7,377 nucleotides of DNA from an uncultured Clostridia bacterium (lineage in GTDB: Bacteria > Bacillota > Clostridia > Tissierellales > Peptoniphilaceae): assembly GCA_947254025.1 (NCBI GenBank), contig CAMYBS010000037.1, positions 1 to 7,377 on the forward strand. Reading direction: 5' to 3'. The notes beneath the pieces were generated by a model. It was given only the letters and a program-made list of their open reading frames with translations. It was not told the origin of the DNA and did no database searches. This document shows, piece after piece, positions 5,847 through 7,377 of this stretch. The first letter of the stretch is position 1, and every line of letters starts with the position of its first letter. A program made the translations under genes and the position numbers.

Positions 5847-6545
5847 ATGGCAAAAAGAGGTAAAAAATACCAAGACAGTTTAAAAGAATTCGATAGACAA
5901 GAATACTTTGACGCAAAAGATGCCATCGGTCTAGTAGTTAAACTAGCAAAGGCTAAATTTGACGAAACTGTTGAACTACACTGCAGATTAGGTGTTGACT
6001 CAAGATATGCAGACCAACAAGTAAGAGGCGCAGTAGTACTACCACACGGTACAGGTAAAACTAAAAAAGTTTTAGTTATCGCAAAGGCAGACAAACAAGA
6101 AGAAGCTAAACAAGCAGGCGCAGACTATGTTGGAGCAGAAGACATGGTTGAAAAGATTCAAAAAGAAAACTGGTTCGACTTCGACGTTATCGTTGCAACA
6201 CCAGATACTATGGGTCTTATCGGTAGACTAGGTAAGGTACTAGGACCTAAGGGCTTAATGCCAAACCCTAAGTCAGGAACAGTTACATTCGAACTTGGAA
6301 AGGCAATCAAAGATATCAAAGCCGGTAAAGTAGAATATCGTTTAGACAAAGCAAACATTATTCACTGCCCTATCGGAAAAGTATCATTTGGCCCTGAAAA
6401 GCTTGGAGAAAACTTTGACGCTATCATGTCAGCTATCATCAAAGCTAAACCAGCTGCAGCAAAAGGAAAGTATTTAAGATCAGTTACACTTACATCGACT
6501 ATGGGTCCTGGAGTAAGAGTAAACAGCTCAAAAATTACTGAATAA
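5847..6545 (+). CDS. rplA: 50S ribosomal protein L1
   Basis: Primary rRNA-binding protein that forms the mobile L1 stalk at the tRNA exit site and often represses its own operon. The 232 residues match the family. Visible segments are the N-terminal [18 protein letters not shown], the domain I stretch [15 protein letters not shown] (37-51), [20 protein letters not shown] (55-74), and the family signature from [19 protein letters not shown] to MPNPKSGTV (119-146). The C-terminal part is basic and ends in a glycine-proline turn (GPGVRVN). ATG 5847 follows AAGGAGGT with 6 nt spacing. A strong promoter for rplJL begins 5 bp after its stop, and no terminator intervenes. Confidence 0.98.
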   Translation: MAKRGKKYQDSLKEFDRQEYFDAKDAIGLVVKLAKAKFDETVELHCRLGVDSRYADQQVRGAVVLPHGTGKTKKVLVIAKADKQEEAKQAGADYVGAEDMVEKIQKENWFDFDVIVATPDTMGLIGRLGKVLGPKGLMPNPKSGTVTFELGKAIKDIKAGKVEYRLDKANIIHCPIGKVSFGPEKLGENFDAIMSAIIKAKPAAAKGKYLRSVTLTSTMGPGVRVNSSKITE

Positions 6546-6549
6546 ACTG

Positions 6550-6578
6550 TTGACAACTCACAAAGCATTTGATATAAT
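6550..6578 (+). promoter_or_regulatory. Consensus SigA-type promoter for rplJ-rplL
   Basis: TTGACA at 6550-6555 and TATAAT at 6573-6578 are both perfect hexamers with the ideal 17 bp spacing. The start of transcription should be near 6584-6587, giving a leader of about 185 nt. It lies directly after the rplA stop codon and lets rplJL be made apart from rplKA, fitting the four-fold or greater need for L7/L12. Confidence 0.92.
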
Positions 6579-6611
6579 AAACTAGTTAGCAGAGTTAATT
6601 TAATAGGAATA

Positions 6612-6660
6612 TATAACCGTAGACAGTAGGAGCGTTAAGCTTAATTACCTACCGAGGATA
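6612..6660 (+). ncRNA. L10 leader (ribosomal protein L10-binding RNA)
   Basis: The stretch AACCGTAGACAGTAGG (6615-6630) and its partner CCTACCGAGGATAG (6648-6661) closely match the conserved L10 leader that mimics the L10(L12)4-binding site of 23S rRNA. GTAGG (6626-6630) pairs with CCTAC (6648-6652). AGACA opposite CGAGG has the G-A-rich shape of a kink-turn-like bend, and CC (6617-6618) can pair with GG (6656-6657). The apical region holds a TTAAGCTTAA palindrome. In B. subtilis, L10-L12 binding to this leader promotes termination before rplJ; the terminator directly downstream supports the same mechanism here. Confidence 0.88.
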
Positions 6661-6673
6661 GATAGCCAGTATC

Positions 6674-6706
6674 AACCCCCTTATGTCTATAAGAGGGTTT
6701 TTTATT
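6674..6706 (+). terminator. Intrinsic terminator/attenuator in the rplJ leader
   Basis: AACCC (6674-6678) pairs with GGGTT (6695-6699), one C-A mismatch follows, and CTTAT (6680-6684) pairs with ATAAG (6689-6693) around loop GTCT. TTTTTT (6698-6703) then ATT form the U-run. It lies between the L10 leader and rplJ, so it would cut off rplJL transcription conditionally. The loop-side TGTCTAT (6684-6690) can pair with GTAGACA (6619-6625) of the L10 site, a possible antiterminator. Confidence 0.88.
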
Positions 6707-6724
6707 GACATAGACTTAAACGGG

Positions 6725-6741
6725 CTTAGCCGAGAGCTAAG
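6725..6741 (+). other. Hairpin between attenuator and rplJ
   Basis: CTTAGC (6725-6730) pairs perfectly with GCTAAG (6736-6741) around loop CGAGA. A pyrimidine stretch TATTTTTCC begins six bases later (6747), then GGAGGTGA (6759-6766) for rplJ. The five-base gap before the T-run makes it a poor terminator. It would be present only in transcripts that pass the attenuator and may shape the rplJ initiation region. Confidence 0.45.
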
Positions 6742-6770
6742 GTTCCTATTTTTCCAGTGGAGGTGAAATA

Positions 6771-7304
6771 GTGAAAGAACATGTTTTAGAACAAAAGAAA
6801 CAAGTAGTTCAAGAAATTAAAGAAAAACTTGAAAAATCAGAATCCGTAGTTCTTATGGACTACAAGGGATTAAATGTTGCAGACGTTACAGACCTTAGAA
6901 AACAATGCAGAGAAAACAACGTAGAGTACAAAGTATACAAAAACACAATGCTTAGATTCGCTCTACACGAAATCGGCGTTGAAGGACTAGACGAGTACTT
7001 GGAAGGAACAAATGCAGTAGCATTTGCATACGACGACCCAAGCTCAGCTGCAAAAGTAGCATACAAGTTTGCAAAAGGAAACGACAAACTTGAAATCAAA
7101 GTTGGTTTAGTTAACAAAGACATCTTTGGACTTGATCAATTAAAACAATTATCAGAACTACCATCGAAGGAAGTTCTTATCGCACAAGTACTTGGTGGCT
7201 TAAACGGACCAATCCAAGGCTTTGCAAACGTATTAAATGGAACTATGAAGGGCTTAGTTGTAGCTCTTAACCAAATTGCTGAACAAAAAGCAAAAGAAGC
7301 ATAA
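6771..7304 (+). CDS. rplJ: 50S ribosomal protein L10
   Basis: Base of the ribosomal stalk: the N-terminal domain binds 23S rRNA beside L11 and the C-terminal helix carries the L7/L12 dimers; L10(L12)4 is also the usual autorepressor. The 177 residues fit the family. Visible are KKQVVQEIKEKLEKSESVVL (9-28), MDYKGLNVADVTDLRKQCRE (29-48), VEYKVYKNTMLRFAL (51-65), SELPSKEVLIAQVLGGLNGP (128-147) and the C-terminal L12-binding helix (about 158-177, MKGLVVALNQIAEQKAKEA). The start is GTG at 6771 with GGAGGTGA at 6759-6766. It is preceded by promoter, L10 leader and attenuator and followed after 23 bp by rplL. Confidence 0.97.
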   Translation: MKEHVLEQKKQVVQEIKEKLEKSESVVLMDYKGLNVADVTDLRKQCRENNVEYKVYKNTMLRFALHEIGVEGLDEYLEGTNAVAFAYDDPSSAAKVAYKFAKGNDKLEIKVGLVNKDIFGLDQLKQLSELPSKEVLIAQVLGGLNGPIQGFANVLNGTMKGLVVALNQIAEQKAKEA

Positions 7305-7327
7305 AAAAATTTTTGGAGGTATTTATA

Positions 7328-7377
7328 ATGTCAGAAAAAGTTACAAATTTAATTGAAGAAGTAAAATCACTTACAGT
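7328..7377 (+). CDS. rplL: 50S ribosomal protein L7/L12, 5' end only
   Basis: Only 16 complete codons lie in the window: MSEKVTNLIEEVKSLT. This is the N-terminal dimerisation helix of L7/L12, in which LIEEVKSLT usually runs into a V-LEL segment. GGAGGT at 7315-7320 stands 7 nt before ATG 7328. Position immediately after rplJ makes the identity nearly certain although the sequence is short; the gene continues past the right edge. Confidence 0.92.
   Translation, partial: MSEKVTNLIEEVKSLT

Noticed and set aside
6705..6710. TTGACA hexamer just after the attenuator as a second rplJ promoter
   Set aside because: No -10-like hexamer lies 15-19 bp downstream; the sequence there is AGCCGAGA-like, so it is a lone -35 match.
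6685..6715. Pairing of the terminator loop (TATGTC/GTCTAT) with the downstream GACATAGAC as an antiterminator
   Set aside because: The partner lies after the U-run, so it would be made too late to prevent termination; the repeat is short and may be chance.

Overview
The window is a low-GC, all-plus-strand chromosomal segment. Its gene order is the conserved Firmicutes translation and transcription block: cysS (3' part) - mrnC - rlmB - rae1/yacP - [SLH-transglutaminase gene] - rpmG - secE - nusG - rplK - rplA - rplJ - rplL (first 16 codons). Strong GGAGG ribosome binding sites, consensus SigA-type promoters, a zinc-type L33 and an S-layer-homology (SLH) cell-surface protein suggest a Gram-positive anaerobe of the Clostridia/Tissierellia kind. 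This is inferred from order and style, and the species cannot be fixed from the sequence alone.

Region 1 (1-2491) is a tightly packed set of genes. cysS overlaps mrnC by 16 bp, mrnC and rlmB are 1 bp apart, and rlmB overlaps rae1 by 20 bp. The products are cysteinyl-tRNA synthetase, the 23S-maturing Mini-RNase III, a 23S rRNA 2'-O-methyltransferase and a NYN-domain ribosome-associated endoribonuclease, so the cluster is about tRNA charging, rRNA maturation and mRNA decay on ribosomes.

Region 2 (2511-4349) holds one secreted protein with three SLH domains, a linker, a transglutaminase-like domain with a Cys-His-Asp triad, and a Tyr/Asp/Arg repeat tail. It lies where sigH is found in Bacillus and many relatives. 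The coding repeat continues, in frame, beyond the stop codon and through a second stop. A promoter and an AT-rich hairpin for the next operon follow; no convincing terminator separates the two operons.

Region 3 (4350-5308) encodes ribosomal protein L33, the SecE translocon subunit and the elongation factor NusG. Region 4 (5370-7377) encodes L11, L1, L10 and the start of L7/L12. Two autoregulatory RNA sites are visible: a short element before rplA that resembles the L1-binding site of 23S rRNA, and an L10 leader before rplJ. The L10 leader follows a perfect TTGACA-17-TATAAT promoter and is followed by an intrinsic terminator, as expected for L10(L12)4-controlled attenuation.

Most of this is ordinary core genome. 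The parts most worth a second look are the SLH-transglutaminase gene in the sigH slot, its repeat tail interrupted by stop codons, and the leader RNA structures. I see no mobile element, CRISPR array, tRNA or wholly new system.
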